From assembly GCF_001431595.1 (NCBI RefSeq), contig NZ_LDJO01000013.1, forward strand, positions 1 through 64,000: a stretch of 64,000 nucleotides of DNA, in the 5' to 3' direction. This stretch comes from Stenotrophomonas acidaminiphila (lineage in GTDB: Bacteria; Pseudomonadota; Gammaproteobacteria; Xanthomonadales; Xanthomonadaceae). The notes beneath the pieces were generated by a model. That model was not told the origin of the DNA, did not search any database, and was given only the letters and a program-made list of their open reading frames with translations. This document shows positions 8,485-17,145 of the stretch, one piece after another; position 1 is the stretch's first letter, and the number at the start of each line of letters is the position of its first letter. Both the position numbers and the translations under genes were made by a program.

Positions 8485-10223
8485 GACTGATGCCGTGCCC
8501 AGTTCTCCACCGCGCACAGCTCCAGGATGCGGCCGATGGAGCGGTCGCGCGGGCTGGGCTCGCGTTCGAAGCAGCGCTCCAGCGAGGCGCCGTCCACGAT
8601 GCCCTGCGCGTGCAGCATGCCGTCGAGCAGGAACTCGCGCAGGCGCGGCCGGTGCCGGGCGTGCAGCGCGCCGATGTAGCCGGTGAAGGAGCCCTTGCTG
8701 CGGCGCGCGAGGATCGCCTGCGGAAGGACGTCCGCGTATGCCTGGCGCACCAGCGAGCGGTTCTGTGCGCCGGCGATCCACATCCAGCTGGGCGCGCGCA
8801 GGGTTGCTTCCATCACCGGTTGCGACAGCAGTGGCAGTCGCAGGTGCGCGCGCATCGCCCGGGGCGCGGACTCCCTGTATATCTGGGTGGCGGCCAGGGC
8901 GAAGATCCGTTCGCGCTCGCCGGGAAGCGCATGCCCGGGCAGGTCCAGCCAGGGGTGAAGATCGGGCGCGCAGGGGGCATGCGCGGGCGCAATGAATTCG
9001 TCCGTGGGCCTGCAGGGCGGCCCGGGAGTGCGTAGCTGCCTGCGCAATGCGAGCCTGCCTGCCTTCCAGACGGTGCACTGGTGCAATCCGGCCAGGTCGC
9101 GGATCGCGCGCATCGCCTGCGCCGCGCCCCGTTGCCGGAAGGCATCCACCGCCGGGGCGGCCGAAGTCAGGTAGCAGAAGACGGTGTCGCCACCACCGCC
9201 GGAGAAGAAGCTGGTGGCGCCATGGCGGTGCCGGGCCTGTTCCATGATGGCGTCGGTGGCGTGCTGCAGCATTCCCACCCGCGGCGTCGCGGTCCATGGC
9301 GCAACGTCGAAATCGTGCGCCACCGATTCCAGGCCCATGACCTGCGCATCCAGCGGTGCGCCGATGAGGGCCGCCACCTGGCTGGCGTAACGCCGCTCGT
9401 CCGCGCCCGGCACCGGCGTCACCAGCGTGCAGCATGCCACTGCGGCAGCGCTGTCTTTCAGGCTGATGCCGACGACCGATGAATCCAGCCCGCCGGAAAG
9501 TTCGAGCAGGATCGACCGGTCGACGCCGGCCCAGGCGCGGGTGACCATGCCGACCGCGGCGCGCACGGCGTCGGCCGCCTCACGCGCACTGGCGTACGGA
9601 TCCTGCCGGTTGATGACGTCCCAGGGCGACCATTGCGCGTGCAGGGTGGTGCGCCCTCCCTGCACGTCCATGCGCGTGCCGGGGAGCAGTTCGCGGATGC
9701 CGGCCAGCCCGGTGCGCGCGGTCTTGATGTCCGGGTACAGCAGCCGCTGCCCGATGGCATCCCAGTCGATGCGCCTGCGGTAGCAGCCCAGGCGCACGGG
9801 CAGTTCCACGTCCGAGGCGACGAAGCCGCTGCCATCGGCGATGCGATGGAGGCAGGGCATCCCGCCCTCGGGGTCGCGCTGGAAGGTGAGGCGGTCGGCG
9901 CGCGTGGGATCCGCCTGGACGATGAGGTAGGCGCCCCAGCAGTTGTCCAGGATGTGCCGGCGCAGATCGCCAGGGTTGGGGCAGGGCGGAAACTGCCGCG
10001 CATGCGTCAGCGGCGTGCCGCTTCGCGAAAAGACATGGCCCAGCACCAGGCCTTGCCCCGGCAGCACGATCACCGGCGTGTCCGCGCTGGCATACAGCGT
10101 GCAGCCGGTGGTTGGCCGGTGGCATTGCATGCGCAGCGGGTGCAGCCGATGCGTGGCTTCATCGATGGAAGGCGCCTGGGCGCCAGCGGCCGGGTGCAGC
10201 AGCGTGAGGTACCGGTAGGCCAT
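8481..10223 (-). CDS. Lasso peptide macrolactam synthetase (asparagine-synthetase-like, protein C)
   Basis: 580 aa from ATG 10221-10223. Longer starts run into the upstream gene. The N-terminal ~190 residues are a glutaminase-like domain without a catalytic N-terminal cysteine. The C-terminal asparagine-synthetase domain carries the PP-loop SGGLDSS (243-249) for ATP binding and SGGGGDTVF further on. It should adenylate the Glu7 side chain of the core peptide and close the ring with the Gly1 amine. The start overlaps the stop of the B gene by one base (TGATG), so translation is probably coupled. Its stop overlaps the convergent isopeptidase stop. Confidence 0.92.
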   Translation of the reverse strand: MAYRYLTLLHPAAGAQAPSIDEATHRLHPLRMQCHRPTTGCTLYASADTPVIVLPGQGLVLGHVFSRSGTPLTHARQFPPCPNPGDLRRHILDNCWGAYLIVQADPTRADRLTFQRDPEGGMPCLHRIADGSGFVASDVELPVRLGCYRRRIDWDAIGQRLLYPDIKTARTGLAGIRELLPGTRMDVQGGRTTLHAQWSPWDVINRQDPYASAREAADAVRAAVGMVTRAWAGVDRSILLELSGGLDSSVVGISLKDSAAAVACCTLVTPVPGADERRYASQVAALIGAPLDAQVMGLESVAHDFDVAPWTATPRVGMLQHATDAIMEQARHRHGATSFFSGGGGDTVFCYLTSAAPAVDAFRQRGAAQAMRAIRDLAGLHQCTVWKAGRLALRRQLRTPGPPCRPTDEFIAPAHAPCAPDLHPWLDLPGHALPGERERIFALAATQIYRESAPRAMRAHLRLPLLSQPVMEATLRAPSWMWIAGAQNRSLVRQAYADVLPQAILARRSKGSFTGYIGALHARHRPRLREFLLDGMLHAQGIVDGASLERCFEREPSPRDRSIGRILELCAVENWARHQS

Positions 10224-10909
10224 CACACCACCCGTATCGGGGTGTGGGCACAGGCGTTGCCGACGGTGTCGTTCACCACCAGGTGCCGCGCCTGGACCCA
10301 GCAATGCGCCGACAGCGGATTGGCCATGACGCCGAACACCAGGCGCGCGAACAGGCCATGCCTGGACAGGTACCGGACCAGGGCGATCGAATCGGGCAGG
10401 CAGCGCGTGGCAGCGGGAACATACAGGCGGGCGTTGCGGAATGCGCCGGCCGCAGTGCACAGGTGCTGCAGCAGGGCAGGGGACAGGCCGGCATGGGGCT
10501 GGCCGGCACGATCGCGGCGATAGGCCGCCATCGCCGCCAGCGTGTCCTTGAGCGTGCGGTGTTTCAGTTGCAGGCGTACCGTGCAGACATCACGCAGGAC
10601 ATCCAGCGGCAGCACGCGGCCGCCTGGCGGGCCGTGCGGCGCACGCTCCATCGCGCTTTCGGAAGGGGGATCGAGGGTCGCGGCGCCCGCCGCGGCTTCC
10701 GGCGACGCCTGCTCCGCAGCCGGTGCGATACCGCGCGCAACCAGCATCCGCGCAGCGGCCGACGCAAGCGGCGCCCCGTCGAGATGCGCGAGGAACGCCT
10801 GTTCCGTCGTCGCGGGCAGCCTGAAATAGCGGTCGCCGGCCAGATCGAGGAAGAGCGGGTGGCCGTCGATCAGGCAGTAGGACAGGTCGGGGTCGATGCA
10901 GGCGGGCAT
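10223..10909 (-). CDS. Lasso peptide leader peptidase with fused recognition domain (B1-B2)
   Basis: 228 aa. Residues 1-75 resemble the PqqD-like RiPP recognition element (YCLIDGHPLFLDLAGDRYFRLP ... ARGI). An Ala/Pro-rich linker follows, and residues from about 95 on are the transglutaminase-like B2 peptidase. The triad is visible as C170 (ATRCLPDS), H202 (SAHCWVQ) and D214 (VVNDTVG). It binds the leader of the precursor and cuts after the Thr-Gln pair to free Gly1. The gene starts 52 bp behind the precursor stop, after a strong hairpin, with GAGGA as ribosome binding site, and is coupled to the cyclase gene. Confidence 0.92.
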   Translation of the reverse strand: MPACIDPDLSYCLIDGHPLFLDLAGDRYFRLPATTEQAFLAHLDGAPLASAAARMLVARGIAPAAEQASPEAAAGAATLDPPSESAMERAPHGPPGGRVLPLDVLRDVCTVRLQLKHRTLKDTLAAMAAYRRDRAGQPHAGLSPALLQHLCTAAGAFRNARLYVPAATRCLPDSIALVRYLSRHGLFARLVFGVMANPLSAHCWVQARHLVVNDTVGNACAHTPIRVV

Positions 10910-10931
10910 GGGTGCGTCCTCGGAAAGAAGA

Positions 10932-10955
10932 GGGGCGCACCTGGTGGTGCGCCCC
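10932..10955 (-). terminator. Perfect hairpin between lasso precursor and B gene
   Basis: GGGGCGCACC - TGGT - GGTGCGCCCC: 10-bp arms without mismatch, six bases behind the precursor stop. It lacks a proper U-tract (TCTTCTTTCC follows on the minus strand). It therefore more likely stabilises the short precursor mRNA or acts as a leaky terminator giving more precursor than enzyme transcripts, an arrangement reported for proteobacterial lasso clusters. Confidence 0.7.
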
Positions 10956-10960
10956 GTGTT

Positions 10961-11098
10961 TCACTCTTCGGAAATACCCGGCACGGGTTCGCCGCCCATC
11001 GGCTCGTTGCCCTGCAGGATGCCCTGGGTCTCGACGCTGGCGACGCCGAGCACGATCACTTCGTCGGCGTGCACGCCGGTGTTGTCGTTGCGGTTCAT
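10961..11098 (-). CDS. Lasso peptide precursor (xanthomonin-type, seven-residue ring predicted)
   Basis: 45 codons, ATG at 11096-11098 preceded by AGGAGAGG at good spacing. The leader is 25 residues, ends VETQ and has the obligatory Thr at position -2. The predicted core is GILQGNEPMGGEPVPGISEE: Gly1 for the ring amine and Glu7 as acceptor. This gives a seven-membered macrolactam, with Met9-Gly10-Gly11 in the loop/plug region. From memory, xanthomonins of Xanthomonas have seven-residue rings and a similar GxxxxGExxGG pattern, so this is probably a new member. Mature peptides of that group are trimmed at the C-terminus, so the final product may be shorter than 20 residues. The genes for cleavage and cyclisation follow directly. 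Confidence 0.9.
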   Translation of the reverse strand: MNRNDNTGVHADEVIVLGVASVETQGILQGNEPMGGEPVPGISEE

Positions 11099-11329
11099 CG
11101 TTGCCTCTCCTGTGGTTGCGCCATGGCCATTCCATGGCGAGCGCCAGCCTGTGAGGCAGTGGATTTGATTTTCAAATGATTATTGCGTTGCCAGGCGATG
11201 ATTATCCGAAGACGTGCCGGCGGTCATGGATCGGGTGGGTGCAGCAGCACGCCATGGCGCGCATGCGCATGGCAGCGCCGCATCGCACGGGCCCGCGCGC
11301 ATGCGGACGCCGTGGCCGGAATGCCGCGG
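11099..11329 (-). promoter_or_regulatory. Promoter region of the lasso operon with inverted repeat
   Basis: The stretch 11160-11210 is a local AT-rich island in an otherwise GC-rich surrounding. It contains the inverted repeat ATTTGA-TTT-TCAAAT at 11163-11177, 65-79 bp upstream of the precursor start, and a GATAAT-like -10 on the minus strand at 11201-11206. The repeat could be the operator of the adjacent GntR regulator. I found no convincing -35 and no second precursor here. Confidence 0.45.
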
Positions 11330-11965
11330 CTACAGGTGACGGTCGCGGTGGTCGACGAGAAAGGCCACGATCCGCGGCACTAGCTGTTTGCGGCGTGCGT
11401 GGTAGCCGCGCACGGCGGCTTTCAGCGCCGGCATGTCGCGGTTCTGCCAGTGGCCGCTGAGCCTGGCCAGTTCGTCGCCGACATGGTCGATCAGTCCGCG
11501 CTTGGCGCGACGCACCGGTGCCAGCCGGTCGTTGCCCTGTCTGACCGCGTCGTGCAGGGGGCGGAATCCGGATGCGCCGGCGATCGCGTCGAACAGCTGC
11601 CAGGTTCCCTTGACCAGGTCCTCGTGGCTGTACAGCGCTGCGCCCACCGGTTCGCGCGGCGGGCCTTCGGTCGCGTTGGCCCCCAGCTCGCAGGCCCTCA
11701 GCAGCAGGTGCTCCATCCAGTCGTAGAGCTCGCGCAGGGCGACTTCGGTGAGCAGCGGCACATGCAGCCCGTTGCGGGCATGATCATCGATGAGCCTTTC
11801 GCCGACCAGGCGGTGCAGTGCGAACCGCACGGGCGTGGGGCTGGTGTTGAATTCCTCGGCCAGCGTGCCCGGATCGATCCGCTGCCCGGGCAGGTAGCGC
11901 CCCGACTGCAGCGCGCGCCGGACCTGGCGGTAGAGCAATGCGCTCTTGGAGTGGTTCGCGCACAT
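11330..11965 (-). CDS. GntR-family transcriptional regulator
   Basis: 211 aa from ATG 11963-11965, with AGGGAG upstream. An upstream start would add residues without homology. The N-terminus is a winged helix of the GntR type (LLYRQVRRALQSGRYLPGQRIDPGTLAEEFNTSPTPVRFALHRLVGERLIDDHARNGLHVPLLT). The C-terminal helical domain resembles FadR/FCD effector domains but is divergent. It lies upstream of the lasso operon in the same direction, about 230 bp away, so it may control precursor production. That link is inferred from position only. Ligand unknown. Confidence 0.75.
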   Translation of the reverse strand: MCANHSKSALLYRQVRRALQSGRYLPGQRIDPGTLAEEFNTSPTPVRFALHRLVGERLIDDHARNGLHVPLLTEVALRELYDWMEHLLLRACELGANATEGPPREPVGAALYSHEDLVKGTWQLFDAIAGASGFRPLHDAVRQGNDRLAPVRRAKRGLIDHVGDELARLSGHWQNRDMPALKAAVRGYHARRKQLVPRIVAFLVDHRDRHL

Positions 11966-12111
11966 GGCCGAACTCCCTGTCTGCGTATGGCGTCCTTTCC
12001 CGCACCGATAGTACAGGAGCCGCCCGCATGCCCCGCGGTGCGTCCGCCGGCGCGCCGGCGGGGCCACCGCCATGCGCCGCCGGCGGCAGCGGCAACTGGC
12101 ATCATGCCTCC

Positions 12112-13203
12112 ATGCCGCCCAGCCTCGACCAGCTCCGTCGTTACGCCATCGCCCGAACGCTGTTCACGCCGACCACGTTGATGCGTGCGATCGACCGGCT
12201 CGGCTTCGTCCAGGCCGATCCCATCCGTGCGCCCGCGCGGGCCCAGGACCTGACCCTGCGCCACCGGGTCAGGGCGTACCGTGCCGGCGACCTGGAGCGG
12301 CGCTACCCGCGCCTGCCGCTGGAAGAGGACTTCTTCGTCAACTACGGTTTCCTGCCGCGCGCGCACCAGGCGCTGATGCATCCGCGCAAGGCGCGCGTGG
12401 CATGGACGCCGGCACGCTGGAAGCAGGCGCATGCGGTGCGCGAGTTCGTCGCCGCACGCGGTGCGGTGCATCCGCGCGAGGTCGACGCCCATTTCGCCCA
12501 CGGCAAGACCACCAACTGGTTCGGCGGTTCGTCCAATGCCAGCACGCAGCTGCTCGACGGCATGCACTACCGCGGCCTGCTGCGGGTGGCGCGGCGCGAC
12601 GGCGGCACCCGCGTGTATGCCGTGCGCGAGGATGCGCCACCGGTGGCGGCGCAGGAGATCGACGCGCGGCTGGATGCGCTGCTCGACCTGATCGTGGGTA
12701 CTTACGCGCCGCTGCCGGCCGCCAGCCTCCGGCAGCTGGTCGGCTACCTCGGCAACGGCGTTCCGCAGTGGCGCGATGCGTGCCGGCCGGCGCTGCTGCG
12801 CGCCCGCCAGCGCCTGCAGTGCGCGCGGGTGGATGGCGTGGACTGGCTGTGGCCCGATGCCGAACGCGTGCAGAGCCGGCGCTGGCAGGCCGACGCGCAG
12901 GTGCGCCTGTTGACCCCGTTCGACCCGGTGGTGTGGGACCGCCGCCGCTTCGAACTGCTGTGGGGCTGGAGCTACCGCTTCGAGGCCTACACCCCGGCGC
13001 CGAAGCGCAAGCTCGGCTACTACGCGATGCCGTTGCTGTGGCGCGAGCACGTGATCGGGTGGGGCAACCTGTCGGTGCTGGCCGGTACGCTGCAGGCGCA
13101 GCTGCACTACGTGGCGGGCCGGCCGCCGCAGGATGCCGCCTTCGATGCGGCACTGGAGGCGGAGCTGGCGCGGATGACGGCGTTTCTCGGACTCGAGGGC
13201 TGA
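12112..13203 (+). CDS. YcaQ/AlkX-like DNA glycosylase (winged-helix domain protein)
   Basis: 363 aa from ATG 12112; the frame is open further left without a start signal. Matches the HTH_42 (AlkZ/YcaQ) superfamily along its length: LGFVQADPIRAPARAQDLTL near residue 40, FFVNYGFLPR, WFGGSSNASTQLLDGMHYRGLLRVARRDGGTRVYA in the middle, and LLTPFDPVVWDRRRFELLWGWSYRFEAYTPAPKRKLGYYAMPLLW near the end. The Q-x-D in FVQADPI is the catalytic motif type described for this group. Family members remove alkylated bases and unhook interstrand crosslinks. A genome-maintenance role is therefore likely. Confidence 0.82.
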   Translation: MPPSLDQLRRYAIARTLFTPTTLMRAIDRLGFVQADPIRAPARAQDLTLRHRVRAYRAGDLERRYPRLPLEEDFFVNYGFLPRAHQALMHPRKARVAWTPARWKQAHAVREFVAARGAVHPREVDAHFAHGKTTNWFGGSSNASTQLLDGMHYRGLLRVARRDGGTRVYAVREDAPPVAAQEIDARLDALLDLIVGTYAPLPAASLRQLVGYLGNGVPQWRDACRPALLRARQRLQCARVDGVDWLWPDAERVQSRRWQADAQVRLLTPFDPVVWDRRRFELLWGWSYRFEAYTPAPKRKLGYYAMPLLWREHVIGWGNLSVLAGTLQAQLHYVAGRPPQDAAFDAALEAELARMTAFLGLEG

Positions 13204-13457
13204 GCCGCGGCCGGTTGTCGATGCGCGCCGCTGCGCACCTGCGTGCAGCGCCCATGCAGCCTGGCACTGATCGATGGCCAACCCGATGTGGCCTCTGCGT
13301 CCGATGCACCCGGCGCGGCCATCGCGCGCCCGTGCCCGCCGCCCTGCGAAACGGCCCCGGCGCCGGGTGCGGAGCGCCGCTGATGCATGCCATCGTGCAC
13401 TCGACGCCATCGTCGTTCTTGCCTATGGTCGGCGCTTCGGCAAACGGGGGAACGGGA
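13204..13457. other. Intergenic region
   Basis: 254 bp between the glycosylase and the serine hydrolase. Apart from GC-rich sequence I see no gene, hairpin or promoter that I would defend. Confidence 0.4.
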
Positions 13458-14654
13458 ATGCGCGTCGGGTATCTGCTGGGGATGTGGCTGGTCGCGGCAA
13501 GCCTGCAGGCGGCCGAGCCGGTGGCGACGGTGCGGGTGGACTTCGACCGCAATGGCGTCACCGCCACCCAGGTGCACGGCATGGCCGATATCGCCGCCGG
13601 GCGCGCGGTCAGTGCCGATGATCCGGTGCGGATCGCGTCGATCTCCAAGCTGGTCACCGCGCTGGGGGTGATGCGCATGGTCGAGGCCGGGCAACTGGAC
13701 CTGGACGCCGACGTGTCGCGCTGGCTCGGCTGGCCGCTGCGCCACCCGCAGTTCCCGGATACGCCCATCACCCTGCGCCTGCTGCTGTCGCACCGCGCCG
13801 GCCTCACCGATGCCGCCGGCTACTACGCGGTGCCGCTGGGCGGGCAGCTGCGCGAGGTACTGGACGATCCGCGCGCCTGGGATCCGATGCATGCGCCGGG
13901 CACGTACTTCCGTTACGCCAACATCGATTTCCCGCTCGTCGCCTCGGTGATGGAAAAGGCCAGCGGCGAGCGCTTCGACCGGCTGATGCAGCGCCTGGTG
14001 CTGCAGCCGCTCGGCATCGCCGCCTGCTACAACTGGGCCAGCTGCGACGATGCCAGCGTGGCGCGCGCGGTGGTGCTGTATGACGCCGCCCAGCAGCCGG
14101 TGCGCGACGACAACCGCGGGCGTCGCCCGGATTGCCCGGTAGTGGCCGCGGCCGACGGCAGCTGTGACCTGGGCCGCTGGCGCGCCGGCGACAACGGTGC
14201 GCTGTTCGCACCGCAGGGCGGGCTGCGCATTTCCGGCAACGGCCTGGCCAGGATCGGGCGGCTGCTGCTGGGCGAGGGTGAGGTCGATGGCGTGCGCCTG
14301 CTGCGCGCCGAATCCGTGCGCGAACTGGCGCGTCCGCAGTGGACCTATGCGCCGGGTGACGGCATGACCACCGAAGAGGACGACAGCGGCCAGGGCGGCG
14401 ACGGCTTCTTCTGCCGCTATGGGCTGGCGATGCAAACCCTGGCCACGCCGGTGAAGGGCTGCCGCGACGATCCGTTCGGCGACGGCGTGGCGCGCATCGG
14501 CCATTCCGGCTCGGCGTACGGCCTGCTGTCGGGGCTGTGGGTCGACCCGGCCAGCGGCACCGGCGTGGCGTTCTTCGCCACCGGCCTGCCGGACGCGCGC
14601 AAGGGCGGGCACTCGGCGTTTTCCGCGGTCGAGGAACGCCTGGTCAAGCCGTGA
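13458..14654 (+). CDS. Beta-lactamase-family serine hydrolase (class C / esterase fold)
   Basis: 398 aa from ATG 13458 with AACGGGGGAACGGG upstream. The frame extends far to the left but overlaps the previous gene without homology. The N-terminus is a signal peptide (VGYLLGMWLVAASLQAAE), so the protein is exported. Penicillin-binding motifs are present: S61-I-S-K64 (nucleophile and base), Y153-A-N155, and HSG in RIGHSGSAYGLLSG. These define the family of class C beta-lactamases, DD-peptidases and esterases. Four cysteines in the central part could form disulfides in the periplasm. Most chromosomal members of this type are not resistance enzymes, and no substrate can be assigned. Confidence 0.82.
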   Translation: MRVGYLLGMWLVAASLQAAEPVATVRVDFDRNGVTATQVHGMADIAAGRAVSADDPVRIASISKLVTALGVMRMVEAGQLDLDADVSRWLGWPLRHPQFPDTPITLRLLLSHRAGLTDAAGYYAVPLGGQLREVLDDPRAWDPMHAPGTYFRYANIDFPLVASVMEKASGERFDRLMQRLVLQPLGIAACYNWASCDDASVARAVVLYDAAQQPVRDDNRGRRPDCPVVAAADGSCDLGRWRAGDNGALFAPQGGLRISGNGLARIGRLLLGEGEVDGVRLLRAESVRELARPQWTYAPGDGMTTEEDDSGQGGDGFFCRYGLAMQTLATPVKGCRDDPFGDGVARIGHSGSAYGLLSGLWVDPASGTGVAFFATGLPDARKGGHSAFSAVEERLVKP

Positions 14655-14676
14655 GGCCCGGCGTCGTTGCGCGCGG

Positions 14677-14994
14677 TCAGGCGGACCGGGCGCCACGCAG
14701 GTAGCCGAGCAGTTGGCTGATGCCGCCGACGGCCAGCTCCACCCAGATCGCGAGCACCACGCCCAGCGTGGCGGCGCCCAGCAGCCAGCGCTGCCGCCGG
14801 CTGCCCAGCCGCCGCGCGGCGTACGCATGAGCCAGCCCGGCCCCGAACAGCAGCGCCGCCATCACCACGAAGTCGAGCGGGCCCCAGTGCCAGCCCTGGC
14901 CGGCAGGCAGGTGGCGGTCGCGCACGGACAGGGCCAGCGGTACCAGAAGCAGCAGGCCGGTGCCGATGGCCGGCCGGATCGCGAGGTGGTTCAC
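14677..14994 (-). CDS. Small membrane protein of unknown function
   Basis: 105 aa using GTG 14992-14994, which has GGAG six bases upstream. A longer frame starting at 15108 has no such signal. Three hydrophobic segments (about 8-24, 38-57, 71-95) separated by short charged loops (RDRHLP, RRLGSRRQR) indicate an inner-membrane protein. I do not recognise a named family. It converges on the serine hydrolase gene with a 22-bp gap. Confidence 0.6.
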   Translation of the reverse strand: MNHLAIRPAIGTGLLLLVPLALSVRDRHLPAGQGWHWGPLDFVVMAALLFGAGLAHAYAARRLGSRRQRWLLGAATLGVVLAIWVELAVGGISQLLGYLRGARSA

Positions 14995-15242
14995 GTCGTA
15001 CTCCACGGGTGATGGGGGGCTGCAGTATCGGCCCGCTGCGCGGAGCGTCGATGGGGGCGCGGTGAAACCATGGTGAAGCCCAGGCCGCCGGGCCAGGCGC
15101 GGCCGCACCAGTGTGCCGGGGGCGGCGTGGCCGGGATCCGCGCCAAGCCTTCGGGGTGCGAGATTAATCCTTGAAAATCAATGCCATGCAGAAAATCCCC
15201 GCGGCACTGCTAGCCTGTGCCGATTGCCGGGAGGAAAACGCC

Positions 15243-16039
<797 letters not shown>

Positions 16040-16116
16040 CACGGCACGCGGCATCGACACGGCGTGCACGCGCCGGCGGCGAGGGTGGCGGTGTTCCCCT
16101 GCACTCCCTGTCCGGC

Positions 16117-16464
16117 ATGAGCGAGCCGCCGCTGCGTACCCCTGATGGCCGTTACCTGGTGGTGCGTGGCCGGCTGTGGCGCGCGACCAACCCGGCGCTG
16201 CCGGAGGAACAGCGGCAGGCGGCGGTGCGGCAGCTGATGGCCGCGCGCCGCGAGGTGGGGCGGGCACGCCGCGCGGGAGACCGCCAGGCGCTGGCGCGGG
16301 CCGGCGAAGCGGTCGATGCGGCCAAGCGCGCGCTCGGCGAGCGCGGCCCGGTGTGGTGGGCCGATGGCGCGCCGGACTACAACCGCCACCTGGCCAGGAA
16401 CACGCCCTATGCCGCGTGGCATGCGCAGGCGACTGCCGCCGGGGCGGAGCCGGCGGATAACTGA
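16117..16464 (+). CDS. Conserved small hypothetical protein
   Basis: 115 aa. It begins with MSEPPLRTPDGRYLVVRGRLWRATNPALPEEQRQAAVRQLMAARREVG, has a long charged helix in the middle (ARRAGDRQALARAGEAVDAAKRALGERG) and ends with WWADGAPDYNRHLARNTPYAAWHA. The motif DGRYLVVRGRLWRxxNP together with the PDYNR...PYAxW ending is, to my knowledge, a recurring family of uncharacterised proteobacterial proteins. No membrane segment or signal peptide. It follows the heptamer repeat and converges on the Mla operon. Confidence 0.7.
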   Translation: MSEPPLRTPDGRYLVVRGRLWRATNPALPEEQRQAAVRQLMAARREVGRARRAGDRQALARAGEAVDAAKRALGERGPVWWADGAPDYNRHLARNTPYAAWHAQATAAGAEPADN

Positions 16465-16500
16465 AAACCGGGCGCGGCCGCCTGCGCCGGCGCCGCCGCC

Positions 16501-17145
16501 TCAGTGCTGGTCGGGATGGGCCTGCCAGTCCGCCTGGCCGGCGGCCAGGGTCCAGCCGATCAGCTCGCCGGTGGTGCGCCCCAGCGCGGTCTCGAAGGCG
16601 GTGGTCACGCTGGCCACGGTGGTGTCGGCGGCGGGCTCGGCGACGAGGAAGGTGCGCGAGGCGACCACGCGCTGGTCCAGGCTGTGGATCAGCTTGGCAT
16701 TGAGCTCGATGGTCGCGGCCGGGCGCGCGTTGCCGGCGTAGTCCGATTCGAACCGGCGCAGGTCGATGGCGAGCTTGTAGTCCGAGCGGATGCCGGTGGC
16801 GATGCGCGCCACCGCGCCGATCCGGCCGGAATCCTCGAAGCCGCGCAGCAGCGCGTCTTCGAGCATGTCGGTGGCCGGCTGCGACCAGGTCGCGCCGCGG
16901 TACACCTCAAGCTCGCCGGGCGTGGGCCGCACGTTGATGCGCGGGCTGTCCACCAGGCGCGCGGCGGCGGGCTTGGCCACGGCCAGCTGCCAGTCCACCC
17001 GCGGCCACGACGGGTCCACGGCCACCCGCGCCTGCGGTGCGTAGATGGTGATCGGGTGGCGGTCGCCGCTGGCCAGCACCGAGCAGCCGGCGAGGGCCAG
17101 GACGCAGAGGGGGGCGAGCAGTCGCATCGACGGGAAGCGCTTCAT
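16501..17145 (-). CDS. ABC-type transport auxiliary lipoprotein (Mla/MCE operon)
   Basis: 214 aa. A lipoprotein signal LLAPLCVLALAGC-SVLASG is followed by the PqiC/ABC-auxiliary domain (ITIYAPQARVAVDPSWPRVDWQLAVAKPAAARLVDSPRINVRPTPGELEVYRGATWSQPATDMLEDALLRGFEDSG), which ends in the LxxxFxxALGRTTGELIGW region. The start codon overlaps the stop of the MlaD-like gene (ATGA). In such operons this lipoprotein works with the MCE protein at the outer membrane in moving phospholipids. Its presence instead of separate mlaC/mlaB genes marks this as the compact four-gene form. Confidence 0.85.
   Translation of the reverse strand: MKRFPSMRLLAPLCVLALAGCSVLASGDRHPITIYAPQARVAVDPSWPRVDWQLAVAKPAAARLVDSPRINVRPTPGELEVYRGATWSQPATDMLEDALLRGFEDSGRIGAVARIATGIRSDYKLAIDLRRFESDYAGNARPAATIELNAKLIHSLDQRVVASRTFLVAEPAADTTVASVTTAFETALGRTTGELIGWTLAAGQADWQAHPDQH

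Noticed and set aside
11099-11329. Second lasso precursor upstream of the first, as xanthomonin clusters may have two
   Set aside because: Both strands were read; no frame contains a leader with Thr at -2 followed by Gly and an acidic residue at 7-9.
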